A DNA stretch of 64,000 nt, from contig CAVTWL010000005.1 of assembly GCA_963738375.1 (NCBI GenBank), forward strand, positions 620,001-684,000. Reading direction: 5' to 3'. Made by a program: the position numbers and the translations under genes. How positions within the stretch are numbered: the first letter of the stretch is position 1; the number at the start of each line of letters is the position of its first letter. The notes under the pieces are model-generated. The model was not told where the DNA came from, searched no databases, and saw only the letters and a program-made list of their open reading frames with translations. This document shows, piece after piece, positions 8,781-17,292 of this stretch. Source of the DNA: Bog-159 sp963738375 (lineage in GTDB: Bacteria > Acidobacteriota > Terriglobia > Bryobacterales > Bryobacteraceae).

Positions 8781-9938
8781 TTAGCGGGCGGAAGCGTGGG
8801 CCATGGCTTCTTCGCGCAAGGCTTCCATTTTGTCGGTCGCTTCCCAGGAGAACGTGTCTTCGGTGCGGCCGAAGTGGCCGAAGGCGGCGGTTTTGCGGTA
8901 GATGGGGCGGCGCAGTTTGAGGTGATCGATGATGCCGCGCGGGGTGAGCGGGAAATGCGCGCGAATGAGCTCGGTGATCTTGTCTTCGGGAATGATGCCG
9001 GTGCCGAAGGTGTTGGCCATGACGGAAACCGGCTCGGCGACGCCGATGGCGTAAGCGAGTTGGACTTCGCAACGGCTGGCGAGACCGGCAGCCACTACGT
9101 TCTTAGCGATGTAGCGGGCCATGTAGCAGGCAGAGCGGTCGACCTTCGTCGGATCTTTGCCCGAGAAGGCGCCGCCGCCGTGGCGACCCATGCCGCCGTA
9201 GGTATCCACGATGATCTTGCGGCCGGTAAGGCCGGTATCGCCGTGCGGTCCGCCGATGACAAAACGCCCGGTAGGATTGATGTGGTACTTGGTCTGGGAA
9301 TCGACCATGCCGGCCGGGATCACCGGGTCGATGATGTGCTTTTTGACTTCGGCGCGCAGGGTTTCGATGGACACGTCATCGCCATGCTGGGTGGAGACGA
9401 CGATGGCATCGATACGCTTGGGAGAGCCATCCACATATTCGACGCTGACCTGGCTCTTACCATCGGGACGGAGGAAAGCGAGCCCACCGGAGCGCCGTAC
9501 TTCGGAGAGCTGGCGGACGAGCTTGTGAGCCATCATGATAGGGAGCGGCATGAGCTCGCTGGTTTCGTTGCAGGCGTAGCCGAACATCATGCCCTGGTCG
9601 CCGGCGCCACCGGTATCGACGCCCATGGCGATGTCGGGCGATTGGGACTGGATGGCGTTTAAGACCCCGCAAGTGTTGCAATCGAAGCCCCACAGAGCGT
9701 CGGCGTAGCCGATGTGTTCGATGGTGCGGCGGGCGATTTTCGGGACGTCCACGTAGCAGGTGGTGGTGATCTCGCCGGCCACCACGGCGATGCCGGTGGT
9801 AACGAGAACTTCACAGGCCACGCGGCCCATGGGATCCTGATCGAGAACGGCGTCTAAGACGGCGTCAGAGATCTGATCCGCGATTTTATCGGGATGGCCT
9901 TCTGTTACAGATTCCGAGGTAAAGATTTGTCGCTGCAT
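8781..9938 (-). CDS. metK: S-adenosylmethionine synthase
   Basis: 385 residues, the usual length. It converts methionine and ATP to S-adenosylmethionine plus phosphate and diphosphate in the cytoplasm. Family landmarks are the N-terminal ESVTEGHPDKIADQISDAVLD, the GDQGMMFGYA methionine-binding hexapeptide region, and the GGGAFSGKDPTKVDRSA glycine-rich loop with catalytic lysines. Nothing resembling a SAM riboswitch was seen in the roughly 115-bp leader. Single gene between a decayed module and a MarR-GNAT gene. Confidence 0.97.
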   Translation of the reverse strand: MQRQIFTSESVTEGHPDKIADQISDAVLDAVLDQDPMGRVACEVLVTTGIAVVAGEITTTCYVDVPKIARRTIEHIGYADALWGFDCNTCGVLNAIQSQSPDIAMGVDTGGAGDQGMMFGYACNETSELMPLPIMMAHKLVRQLSEVRRSGGLAFLRPDGKSQVSVEYVDGSPKRIDAIVVSTQHGDDVSIETLRAEVKKHIIDPVIPAGMVDSQTKYHINPTGRFVIGGPHGDTGLTGRKIIVDTYGGMGRHGGGAFSGKDPTKVDRSACYMARYIAKNVVAAGLASRCEVQLAYAIGVAEPVSVMANTFGTGIIPEDKITELIRAHFPLTPRGIIDHLKLRRPIYRKTAAFGHFGRTEDTFSWEATDKMEALREEAMAHASAR

Positions 9939-10055
9939 GCGCGTTCGCTCGATGGTAGAGAAAATCCTGGTTTAATTTGTTGGCTGGGTAGAGCCGAAAA
10001 GACGTGACAATTCAGTGTAACGGAGTGCATGGGTCAGGTCAAATAGGGTTGGGCC

Positions 10056-10979
10056 TTAGAGGACTAAGCTCCAAGTTTGGCCGGTGAGGTCATGGCCGAA
10101 GCTGTGATGGGGTTTTTCTTCTATGAGTTGGAAGCCGGCGCGCTGGTAGATATGGCGGGCAGAGTGGAGCAGACTGTTGGTCCAGAGTACGATGTCGCGG
10201 TAGCGGGCGGCACGGGCGAAGCGGAGGCACTCGCCGACCAGGGCTTGTCCCAAGCCTTGACCGCGGGCGGAGGGTTCTACGAGGAGCAGCCGGAGTTGGG
10301 CGGTCTGATCGGTTTTGCGGACGAGAAAGACGCAGCCGACGGGGTCGCCGTTATGCGCGGCAATCCAGCAGGCTTCCCGGGCGGGGTTAAAGTTGCGGAT
10401 GAACTGGGCGACGATTTCGGCGACTAACGCTTCAAAGGTTGCATCCCAACCAAACCCCTCGGCATAAAGGGCGCCGTGACGAGAGACGACCCATCCCATT
10501 TCGCCGGGGCGGTGGGGGCGGAGGACAAAGGAAGATGAAGCGGGGAGGCGGAGGCCCATGAGAGCCTCGACGCGGGCGAGGCAGGTGACGAGTTCGTGCT
10601 GTTGGGGTTCGGAGAGACGGGCGAGTCTGGCGCGGGTTTCTTCGTGGGAGCGCTGGTCGAGGGTGTCGAAGGCGGCGCGGCCAGCGGGGGTTAGGGAGAG
10701 GACATAACGGCGGCGGTCGTGGGAAGAGAGGGCCCGGGAGACGAGGCCACGCTGGCGAAGGCTGGCGACAATGCGGCTGACGTAGCCGGGGTCGAGGGCG
10801 AGCTCTTTGGAAAGCTGGTTTGAGGAGGGGTTGGGGGTGTGGACGAGTTCATAGAGGATGCGGGCTTCGGTGAGGGAGAAGGAGGTTTGGAGAAGACCCT
10901 CGGAAAGGACGCCGATTTCCCTGGTGTAAAGGCGGTTGAATTGGCGGACTTGTTCGGTGCGGTGGTCGAGGTCGGACAT
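10056..10979 (-). CDS. MarR-type regulator fused to GNAT acetyltransferase
   Basis: 307 residues with two domains. Residues 1-145 form a MarR winged helix (NQLSKELALDPGYVSRIVASL as recognition region, then SHDRRRYVLSLTPAGRAA in the wing). Residues about 155-305 form a GNAT fold with the acetyl-CoA loop VEPSARGQGLGQALV. This HTH-GNAT fusion is a known architecture. It may bind DNA and acetylate a small molecule or protein; neither target is known. The intergenic region upstream contains an AT-rich stretch suited to a promoter and operator. Confidence 0.88.
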   Translation of the reverse strand: MSDLDHRTEQVRQFNRLYTREIGVLSEGLLQTSFSLTEARILYELVHTPNPSSNQLSKELALDPGYVSRIVASLRQRGLVSRALSSHDRRRYVLSLTPAGRAAFDTLDQRSHEETRARLARLSEPQQHELVTCLARVEALMGLRLPASSSFVLRPHRPGEMGWVVSRHGALYAEGFGWDATFEALVAEIVAQFIRNFNPAREACWIAAHNGDPVGCVFLVRKTDQTAQLRLLLVEPSARGQGLGQALVGECLRFARAARYRDIVLWTNSLLHSARHIYQRAGFQLIEEKPHHSFGHDLTGQTWSLVL

Positions 10980-11070
10980 CTGGAACTTATGAGGATAGGG
11001 TAGTTAATTGCTTTTGTCAATTAAGTTAATTGCTTATGGCTGTTTGGTGGGGCTTTGGAGAGCCATTTTA

Positions 11071-11083
11071 CGAACGAAGCCAA
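11071..11083 (+). repeat. Direct repeat copy 1 (CGAACGAAGCCAA)
   Basis: First of two identical 13-mers 93 bp apart in the intergenic region before scpA. Both are followed by a T-containing AT-rich stretch. Confidence 0.5.
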
Positions 11084-11163
11084 TTTTTTCCTTTGTTTCG
11101 TGTTGCATTCGGTTGCATTGTCTGGACGATTAGCTGCTACAGGCAACTACTTGGGGATTTCAG

Positions 11164-11176
11164 CGAACGAAGCCAA
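11164..11176 (+). repeat. Direct repeat copy 2 (CGAACGAAGCCAA)
   Basis: Second copy of the 13-mer. Both copies fall in the same reading frame of a degenerate open stretch, which suggests a duplicated element rather than chance. Confidence 0.5.
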
Positions 11177-11334
11177 ATTTGCCGCGAGAGCTTCGATCTC
11201 CCCGGTTGGAGATTAGCACGGGAACGCGGTTGGCCTGGGGGTATTTGGGGATATTGAAGTATTGTTCTGAGGCGATTAGCGGGAGGGCTGGGGATGTGAA
11301 TGGGGGCAAACCAACCGTGATATCGTGAAGTACG

Positions 11335-12120
11335 GTGTCTTCACCTCTCAACGTCCACCTGGAACGCTATGACGGGCCGCTCGATCTGTTACTGGATTTA
11401 ATCCGGAAGCAACAGATCGATATTAAAGACATCCCGATCGCCACGATCACGGCGCAATACCTTCAGTACATGGAAAAGGCGCGCGAGCTGGACATCGATT
11501 TGGGCGCCGAGTTTGTGTATATGGCGGCCACTCTAATCCACATTAAGTCGCGGATGCTGCTGCCTCGCGACCCAGCGTTGGTGAAGGACAACCCCGAGGA
11601 GGATCCACGGCAGGAGTTGGTGGAGAAACTGCTGGAGCACGAGAAGTTCAAGAACGCGGCCGAGATGCTGCAGCAGAAAAGGATGATCGAAGAGAATGTC
11701 TGGTCGAATCCGCAGATGGCGCAGTTTGTGTCGGAGGATGACGATCCAGGGCTGGCGATCACGCTATTCGACTTGGTGAAAGCGTTTGGCGAGTTGCTCG
11801 AGCGGGCGAAGAACCGGCCGGTTTACGAGGTAAGCGAGGAAGAGGTCACGGTCGGGAAGATGATCGTGAAGCTGAAATCGCTGTTTGTGGAGGCGGGCGA
11901 AGGTCAGCCGGTTCACATTATGCGCGTGTTCGCGGAGCAGCGGACGCGGCGGGCGATGATCACGCTATTTTTGGCAGTGCTGGAACTGGTGAAGCAGCAG
12001 GCGGTGATGGTGGCGCAGACGGACCTGTTTGGGGAGATCGTACTGCGCAGACATAAGATGTTCGAGGAAGTGCTGGCGGCGGACGCGCCGGCGACTGAGT
12101 TGGAGAAGGATTACCGGTAG
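11335..12120 (+). CDS. scpA: Segregation and condensation protein A
   Basis: 261 residues, the kleisin subunit of the bacterial SMC-ScpAB condensin. The N-terminal signature is clear (YDGPLDLLLDLIRKQQIDI and FVYMAATLIHIKSRMLLPR), and the C-terminal winged helix that binds the SMC head follows. The start is a GTG, chosen because the family N-terminus (LNVHLERYDGPLDLLL) begins right after it and no ATG lies in frame nearby. scpB follows after 2 bp, as in most bacteria. Confidence 0.95.
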   Translation: MSSPLNVHLERYDGPLDLLLDLIRKQQIDIKDIPIATITAQYLQYMEKARELDIDLGAEFVYMAATLIHIKSRMLLPRDPALVKDNPEEDPRQELVEKLLEHEKFKNAAEMLQQKRMIEENVWSNPQMAQFVSEDDDPGLAITLFDLVKAFGELLERAKNRPVYEVSEEEVTVGKMIVKLKSLFVEAGEGQPVHIMRVFAEQRTRRAMITLFLAVLELVKQQAVMVAQTDLFGEIVLRRHKMFEEVLAADAPATELEKDYR

Positions 12121-12122
12121 CG

Positions 12123-13097
12123 ATGGAAGAGCTGGAGTTAGACAAAGACGAAGTGCGGCAGGATGAGGCGGCGGGGGAACTCGCCGAGGCTGAGACGGCT
12201 GCCGAAGCCGAGGGCATGGTAGCGAATGTTCAACCAGAGACAGAGGTAGCGGAAGATACCGCCGTTATCGGGCCTGAGGCGGAGATTGCGGAGCTTGCCG
12301 ATGTAGAGACGGCTTCAGAACCTGGGATTAGCGACCAAGATCAGGCTGCCGCCGCCGGGCCTGAGGCGGAGATCGCGGAGTTTGTGGAAGCGGAGGCCGC
12401 CGAACCGATGGTAACGGACGAACTGCTGGCCGGTGTCGAAGCGCCGGCAGCTTCGTCGGAAGACTCTCAGTTGAAGGCGCTGCTCGAGGCAATTGTTTAT
12501 ATCACGGAGGAGCCACTTTCGCTGGCGCAGATCGCGGCGGCTCTAAATCAACCGCGGGAGCGGGTGCAGACGCTGTTGGACGATCTGGTGGCGGAGTACG
12601 ACAAGCCAGAGCACGGCGTGACCATGCGGGAGGTGGCCGGCGGTTATAAGATGACCACCAAGGCGGAGCACCATGAAACGGTGCGGAACTTTGTCCGCAG
12701 TCTTAAGCCGCCGCTGAAGTTGTCGCTGCCGGCGCTCGAAACCCTGGCGGTCATCGCGTATAAGCAGCCGGTGACGTCGCCGGAAATCATGGAGATCCGT
12801 GGGGTGCAGGGCGCGGGCGTGCTGAAGACACTACTGGACCGTAAGCTGATTGCGGCGGCGGGGCGAAAGAATGTGATTGGGAAGCCCATTTTGTACAAGA
12901 CGACGCGAGACTTTATGGTGCAGTTCGGGCTGAAGGATTTGAGTGAATTGCCATCGCTGAAGGAATTCGAGGAGATCCGGCGTATGGCGATCGATGGGGA
13001 TGCACCGGCACCCGAAGCCGCACCGGCAAGCGAAGCCGCATCCGAACCCGCGGCTTCCCCTGCAGCGGCGGAAGCTCCGCCGGTTGAAGAGAACTGA
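12123..13097 (+). CDS. scpB: Segregation and condensation protein B with acidic N-terminal extension
   Basis: 324 residues. The ScpB core of two winged helices spans about residues 115-290 (LEAIVYITEEPLSLAQIAAAL; ETLAVIAYKQPVTSPEIMEIRG; GRKNVIGKPILYKTT). ScpB dimerises and binds ScpA in the SMC complex. Unusual is a roughly 115-residue N-terminal extension rich in Glu and Ala with an internal duplicate, GPEAEIAE, encoded twice near 12270 and 12357, plus an Ala/Pro/Glu-rich tail. The stop overlaps the next start (TGATG). Confidence 0.94.
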   Translation: MEELELDKDEVRQDEAAGELAEAETAAEAEGMVANVQPETEVAEDTAVIGPEAEIAELADVETASEPGISDQDQAAAAGPEAEIAEFVEAEAAEPMVTDELLAGVEAPAASSEDSQLKALLEAIVYITEEPLSLAQIAAALNQPRERVQTLLDDLVAEYDKPEHGVTMREVAGGYKMTTKAEHHETVRNFVRSLKPPLKLSLPALETLAVIAYKQPVTSPEIMEIRGVQGAGVLKTLLDRKLIAAAGRKNVIGKPILYKTTRDFMVQFGLKDLSELPSLKEFEEIRRMAIDGDAPAPEAAPASEAASEPAASPAAAEAPPVEEN

Positions 13098-13831
13098 TGG
13101 CAGAAGAACGGCTACAAAAGATTTTGTCGCGAGTGGGCGTGGCCTCGCGTCGCAAGGCAGAAGTCCTGATCGAAGAAGGACGCGTGACGGTGAACGGAGC
13201 GGCGGTTACGGAGTTGGGCAGCCGCGCGGATCTGGATCGCGATCACATCAAGGTTGACGGAAGGCTGCTGCGGGCGCCCAAACACCTGATTGCGATTGCT
13301 CTGAACAAGCCCCCCGGGGTGGTGACCACGGTATCGGATCCGGAGCGCCGGCAGACGGTGATGGAGCTGGTACACGGGGTGAAAGAGCGCGTGTATCCGG
13401 TGGGCCGTCTGGATTATGCGAGCGAAGGGCTGCTGCTGCTGACCAATGACGGCGATTTGGCGAATACGATCACCTCGGCCGGCACGCAGATTCCGAAGAC
13501 GTATCTGGTGAAAGTGAACGGCATGCTGACACCGGAACAGGAACAGCATTTTCGGGATGGGATTCCTTTGGGCGGGCGGCGAACGGCGCCGGCGGGTTTG
13601 AAGATGACCTACCGGGCGCAAAACCCGTGGTACGAGGTGAAGCTTACCGAGGGCCGGAAGAACCAGATCCGCGAGATGTTCAAGCATTTCGGGCGGCTGG
13701 TGGAGAAGTTGAAGCGGGTGAGAATCGGTTTTCTGGAACTGGGTCCGCTGAAGCCCGGGCAATTCCGCTATTTGACGGCGGAAGAGATGGACCGATTCAA
13801 GAGAGTTGGGGCCAAGCGAGCGGTGCGATGA
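13097..13831 (+). CDS. rluB: Pseudouridine synthase of the RsuA/RluB family
   Basis: 244 residues. An N-terminal S4 RNA-binding domain (RLQKILSRVGVASRRKAEVLI) precedes the catalytic domain with VGRLDYASEGLLLLTNDG, which contains the catalytic aspartate. It isomerises uridine to pseudouridine in ribosomal RNA, most likely 23S. Position behind scpB is the common arrangement for RluB, but RsuA, RluE or RluF specificity cannot be excluded. It overlaps scpB by 1 bp and the next gene by 4 bp. Confidence 0.9.
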   Translation: MAEERLQKILSRVGVASRRKAEVLIEEGRVTVNGAAVTELGSRADLDRDHIKVDGRLLRAPKHLIAIALNKPPGVVTTVSDPERRQTVMELVHGVKERVYPVGRLDYASEGLLLLTNDGDLANTITSAGTQIPKTYLVKVNGMLTPEQEQHFRDGIPLGGRRTAPAGLKMTYRAQNPWYEVKLTEGRKNQIREMFKHFGRLVEKLKRVRIGFLELGPLKPGQFRYLTAEEMDRFKRVGAKRAVR

Positions 13832-14214
13832 CCATACCGGAGTTGCTCAAGAGCAGCCGAACAATCGCAGTGGTGGGACTTTCGAGCAAGCGTTTCCGGG
13901 CGAGTTACGGGGTGGCGCAGTACATGCAACGAAACGGCTATCGCATTATTCCGGTGAATCCGAACGAGGAGACCGTGCTGGGCGAGAAGTGCTACGCGAC
14001 TCTGGGCGAGGTGACGGAGCGGGTAGACATCGTGGACATTTTCCGGAGGCCGGAGTGCGTGCCGGAGATCGTGGAAGCGGCGATCCGGATGGAGGCGCGG
14101 GCCGTGTGGATGCAGGAAGGCGTGGTCCACGAGGAAGCGGCGGAACGGGCGCGGGCCGCGGGCTTAACGGTAGTGATGGACCGCTGCCTTTTGAAAGATC
14201 ACCGGCGGATGTAG
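13828..14214 (+). CDS. CoA-binding domain protein (YccU-like)
   Basis: 128 residues. A small Rossmann-type CoA-binding protein: VVGLSSKRFRASYGVAQYM, then IIPVNPNEETVLGEKCY, then DIVDIFRRPE and AVWMQEGVVHEEAAERA. This order matches the YccU/CoA_binding_2 family. The start is the ATG overlapping the rluB stop (ATGA), where family similarity begins. Role unknown; it is probably cytoplasmic and co-translated with rluB. Confidence 0.88.
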   Translation: MTIPELLKSSRTIAVVGLSSKRFRASYGVAQYMQRNGYRIIPVNPNEETVLGEKCYATLGEVTERVDIVDIFRRPECVPEIVEAAIRMEARAVWMQEGVVHEEAAERARAAGLTVVMDRCLLKDHRRM

Positions 14215-14215
14215 T

Positions 14216-14650
14216 TCAGGCGGGGCGATCGGGCAGCAGGAACGTGGCGCGGGCGAGGCCGGAGGCCAGGGTTTCGGTACGGTAATAGCGGCGCAGTACA
14301 CTGTGAGGCCAATCCAGCAGGTCGGGATTCGCGGCCGAAAATTCTTCCCATGTCTGGACGGACCGGGCGCGCGCGAGGCGTTCGCGGATGAGGAGCAGGT
14401 AGGCCCAAGTGATGGTTTCGTGATAACGCTCGGGCTTGCCGGCGGCGGCGGCGAGGCGGGCGAGGGCAGTGGAGAACAGGCGGAGCGCATCGAGGGCGGG
14501 GTAGCGCTGGAGATAGACAAACGCCATGCGGACATGGCCGCTGTGGTGAAAGGCCGCGACATCGAGGGCCGCGTTTTCGAAGGCGGCGAGGAATTCGTCA
14601 TCGGACATGGCGGGTTTCAGTTCCTTCACGAGTAAGTCCGCCGGATTCAC
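14216..14650 (-). CDS. Conserved hypothetical protein
   Basis: 144 residues, mostly helical. Conserved-looking blocks are DEFLAAFENAAL, FHHSGHVRMAFVYLQRYP, YHETITWAYLLLIRERLA and DLLDWPHSVLRRYYR. I have seen similar uncharacterised proteins of about 130-150 residues but know no function. The His/Glu residues in FHHSGHVR and YHET could bind metal (inference). It overlaps the upstream small gene by 4 bp and ends 2 bp from the convergent CoA-binding gene. Confidence 0.75.
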   Translation of the reverse strand: MNPADLLVKELKPAMSDDEFLAAFENAALDVAAFHHSGHVRMAFVYLQRYPALDALRLFSTALARLAAAAGKPERYHETITWAYLLLIRERLARARSVQTWEEFSAANPDLLDWPHSVLRRYYRTETLASGLARATFLLPDRPA

Positions 14651-14937
14651 TTGGACGATTTCTCCTTGCGTTTACGCGAGCCGGCCTCGGTCAGATGGTG
14701 GCTGGCGGAGGAATCGAGATCGAGTCCGTAAAAGCGCTTCAATTCCTTAATCCGATCAAGGCTTTCCCGGCCGAACGGAGTCTTGCCGTCGAAGGCGTGG
14801 AGGACGATGCCTTCGAGCAGGTCGCCCAAGGTCAGGTCGTTATAGTCTGCAAAGGCTTTGAGGATTTTGAGGATGCGTTTTTCCATGCGGACGCCGGTCT
14901 GGACGCGTTCGACGACGTGCGCGCTATTTTGTACCAT
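14647..14937 (-). CDS. Small hypothetical protein, ribbon-helix-helix-like
   Basis: 96 residues with a basic C-terminus. The middle (VRMEKRILKILKAFADYNDLTLGDLLEGIVLHA) has a short strand followed by two helices, as in ribbon-helix-helix proteins. That would suit a DNA-binding partner or antitoxin. It is coupled to the next gene by a 4-bp overlap. Function not recognised. Confidence 0.65.
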   Translation of the reverse strand: MVQNSAHVVERVQTGVRMEKRILKILKAFADYNDLTLGDLLEGIVLHAFDGKTPFGRESLDRIKELKRFYGLDLDSSASHHLTEAGSRKRKEKSSK

Positions 14938-14974
14938 GGTCCTAATATAGCATGTTATCTTGGTACTTCGGTAA

Positions 14975-14997
14975 CGCGCGGTCCGGAAGACCGCGCG
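14975..14997. terminator. Strong GC hairpin, 9-bp arms
   Basis: CGCGCGGTC and GACCGCGCG with a 5-nt loop. It lies downstream of the leftward tRNA-fMet and upstream of the leftward gene at 14937, so it could end the tRNA transcript. There is no clear U-tract; it may equally be an intergenic palindrome. Confidence 0.4.
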
Positions 14998-15215
14998 GGA
15001 ATGGTTCCCGCGGCGTTGGGTGTCGGGGCGCCCGTGCGCCGGGCTGATCCTATTACCGGAAACGCTATGGCAGACCTGAACGGCGAGCCGAACGCCGATG
15101 AAATCAGGGCCGCGAGCGACGCATCGAAATCGCTGCCTGCTACCACGCGTTTGGTAGCGGACTTAACTTTTGGCCTTGGGGATACGCCCGGTAATTACTG
15201 GTTAGGAAGGAGTGT

Positions 15216-15292
<77 letters not shown>

Positions 15293-15404
15293 TTCACATC
15301 CTACCGCGTTGCCAGGCGGAAAATCAAATGGCGCGAGCATGCGCAACAGCCGGAACGCCGCGCCCGCCATAGTACAATGACGGTAAGGGAGCCAACCAAA
15401 CCCA

Positions 15405-17270
15405 ATGATGTTACGATTTGCCGCAGTCGGGCTGTCCTTTGCGGTGTTCCTCTTCCCCCTCGGTGCGGCTGACACCGCTCCACAACCTCCTCAAATCGGT
15501 AAAGTGCAGGTCTTCAAAACGGCGGATTTGCGCCCTGGCATGCAAGCCACTGCCTGGACCGTTTTTGCAGGCACCACGCCCGAAGCAGTCCCCATCGAAA
15601 TTCTGGGTTTATGGAAAAATGCCTGGGGGCCCGGCCAGGACGTCATTTTGGGCAAGATGGGCGGGAAAGCGATTCGCACCAATGTGGCCGGGGGGATGAG
15701 CGGGAGCCCGGTTTATATCGACGGCAAACTGGTGGGCGCGGTGGCGCTGCGGCTGAGCGTTTTTTCTCCGGATGCCATTTGCGGCATTACACCGGCGGCA
15801 TTAATGCTGGAGATCAACGACTTGGATCAATCGCATCCGGCCGATGCCCGGACGCCCGACAAAGCGGCTTCGCGGACGCAAGTTGCGGTGCCGGGCGATC
15901 TGCTGGCGCAAGCGGTGGCCGCGGGCGCGTCGCCCAGCCTGCCGCGGCAGCCGCAAATGATGACGCCCATCGAAACGCCGCTGATGTTTTCCGGTTTCCA
16001 CGACAATGTTCTGCGCGATTTCGGTCCGCTGTTTGAGCAGTTGGGAATCACGGCGGTAGCGGGGGGCGGCGCTTCCGCCACTACCTACAGCGCCAAGCCG
16101 GCGGAAGGCTGGCAGAATTCGTTGAAGCCGGGCGATCCGGTTGCGGGCGTGCTGGTTTCCGGCGATATGAGCATCACCGGGCTAGGCACTGTTACCTATA
16201 ACGACGGGCAGCATGTGCTGGCCTTCGGACATCCGTTCTTCAATCTCGGTCCCGTGAACATGCCCATGAGCAAGGGAGAAGTGGTGATGACGCTGGCTTC
16301 GATGTATCAGCCGAACAAGTTCGCCAATGCCACGGAAATCGTGGGCGCGCTGCATCAAGACCGCCATAGCGGCATCATGGGCGTGCTGGGCGAAGCGTCG
16401 GATATGATCCCGGTGACGGTGAACGTGCGGTCGATCGGCGACAACAACGCCGTGCGCAGCCAGAAGGATTTTCGCTTCAATGTTTTCGTGCATCAGAAGT
16501 GGACCCCGTATTTGATGATGGTTACGCTGTTCAATTCGCTTTCGGAACTGAACGAATTCAAGGATGAAGCGACGTATCGGCTGACGGGCAACGTGGAGAT
16601 GAATGCGGGGCCGAATATTTCGCTTTCCACCATGCAGGCTTCGGGGGAAATGCCGATGCCCGCGGCGATGGTGCTGGCCGGCTGGTGGGGCGACAAATTC
16701 AATCGCCTGTATTTGAATGCGGTGAATCCGCCCAGCGTGAAGCGTGTAAGCGTCACGGTAGACCTGCTGCCGGAACGCCGCGTTGCCAGTATCGAGAACG
16801 CCTGGGTCGGAACACCCGAGGCGCGTCCGGGCGACGAATTGCCGGTGAAGGTTTTCCTGCGGCCTTATCGCGGCGAGAGCATCGAACGCAGTTTCACGTT
16901 GAAGATTCCGGAAGGGCTGGCCAAGGGCGAGCACAAGATCGTGCTGAGCGACGCGGAGACCATCAATCGCATGCAGACGGTGGCGGGGTTGGTGGACCAC
17001 TACATCGACCAACCGGAGACTGTTTCGCTGATCAACCAGGAGCGCAGCAACAATAATTTGTACGTATCGCTGTTGGAGGCGAGCCCCACCGCATATTACG
17101 ACGACAAGACCATGCCCAGCCTGCCGGCTTCGGTGTTGAACGTGATGCAGTCCGGACACGGCGCCAACCGTTCGCTGGTCACCTCGCAGGACAGCGCGTC
17201 GGAGCAGATGTCGCTGCCGTTCGACTACGTCGTAAGCGGGAGCTATACCCTCAAGATCATGGTGAAGTAA
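15405..17270 (+). CDS. SpoIVB-type (S55) peptidase domain protein, exported
   Basis: 621 residues with a signal peptide (hydrophobic residues 4-21). The S55 family motif GGMSGSPVYIDGKLVGAV is at about residues 96-113 and contains the nucleophilic serine. FGHPFFNLGPV follows near residue 280, and the HQDRHSGIMG segment is typical of SpoIVB-like proteins. The remaining roughly 200 residues look beta-rich. It is probably periplasmic or surface-exposed and may process an exported substrate. The next gene, 22 bp downstream, codes for an exported beta-propeller protein and may be co-transcribed. Confidence 0.8.
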   Translation: MMLRFAAVGLSFAVFLFPLGAADTAPQPPQIGKVQVFKTADLRPGMQATAWTVFAGTTPEAVPIEILGLWKNAWGPGQDVILGKMGGKAIRTNVAGGMSGSPVYIDGKLVGAVALRLSVFSPDAICGITPAALMLEINDLDQSHPADARTPDKAASRTQVAVPGDLLAQAVAAGASPSLPRQPQMMTPIETPLMFSGFHDNVLRDFGPLFEQLGITAVAGGGASATTYSAKPAEGWQNSLKPGDPVAGVLVSGDMSITGLGTVTYNDGQHVLAFGHPFFNLGPVNMPMSKGEVVMTLASMYQPNKFANATEIVGALHQDRHSGIMGVLGEASDMIPVTVNVRSIGDNNAVRSQKDFRFNVFVHQKWTPYLMMVTLFNSLSELNEFKDEATYRLTGNVEMNAGPNISLSTMQASGEMPMPAAMVLAGWWGDKFNRLYLNAVNPPSVKRVSVTVDLLPERRVASIENAWVGTPEARPGDELPVKVFLRPYRGESIERSFTLKIPEGLAKGEHKIVLSDAETINRMQTVAGLVDHYIDQPETVSLINQERSNNNLYVSLLEASPTAYYDDKTMPSLPASVLNVMQSGHGANRSLVTSQDSASEQMSLPFDYVVSGSYTLKIMVK

Positions 17271-17292
17271 GGGAGCAGGTAACTCAAAAACA

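Larger units (their letters stand above)
10980..11334. other. 355-bp intergenic region with a degenerate open stretch
   Basis: Lies between divergent genes (MarR-GNAT leftward, scpA rightward). It holds a 13-bp direct repeat, listed separately. A short open stretch reads NEAN and NEAK at the two repeat copies and stops at about 11217, with no credible start. I regard it as non-coding or a relic of a dispersed repeat. The scpA promoter must lie between about 11217 and 11334. Confidence 0.5.

Noticed and set aside
8763..9662. Rightward 299-residue open frame
   Set aside because: Antisense to metK.
9939..10055. SAM riboswitch upstream of metK
   Set aside because: Looked for SAM-I and SAM-II type helices and conserved purine-rich cores; none were recognisable in the short leader.
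11041..11220. CRISPR-like array
   Set aside because: Only two repeat copies, 13 bp, with no further units and no cas genes.
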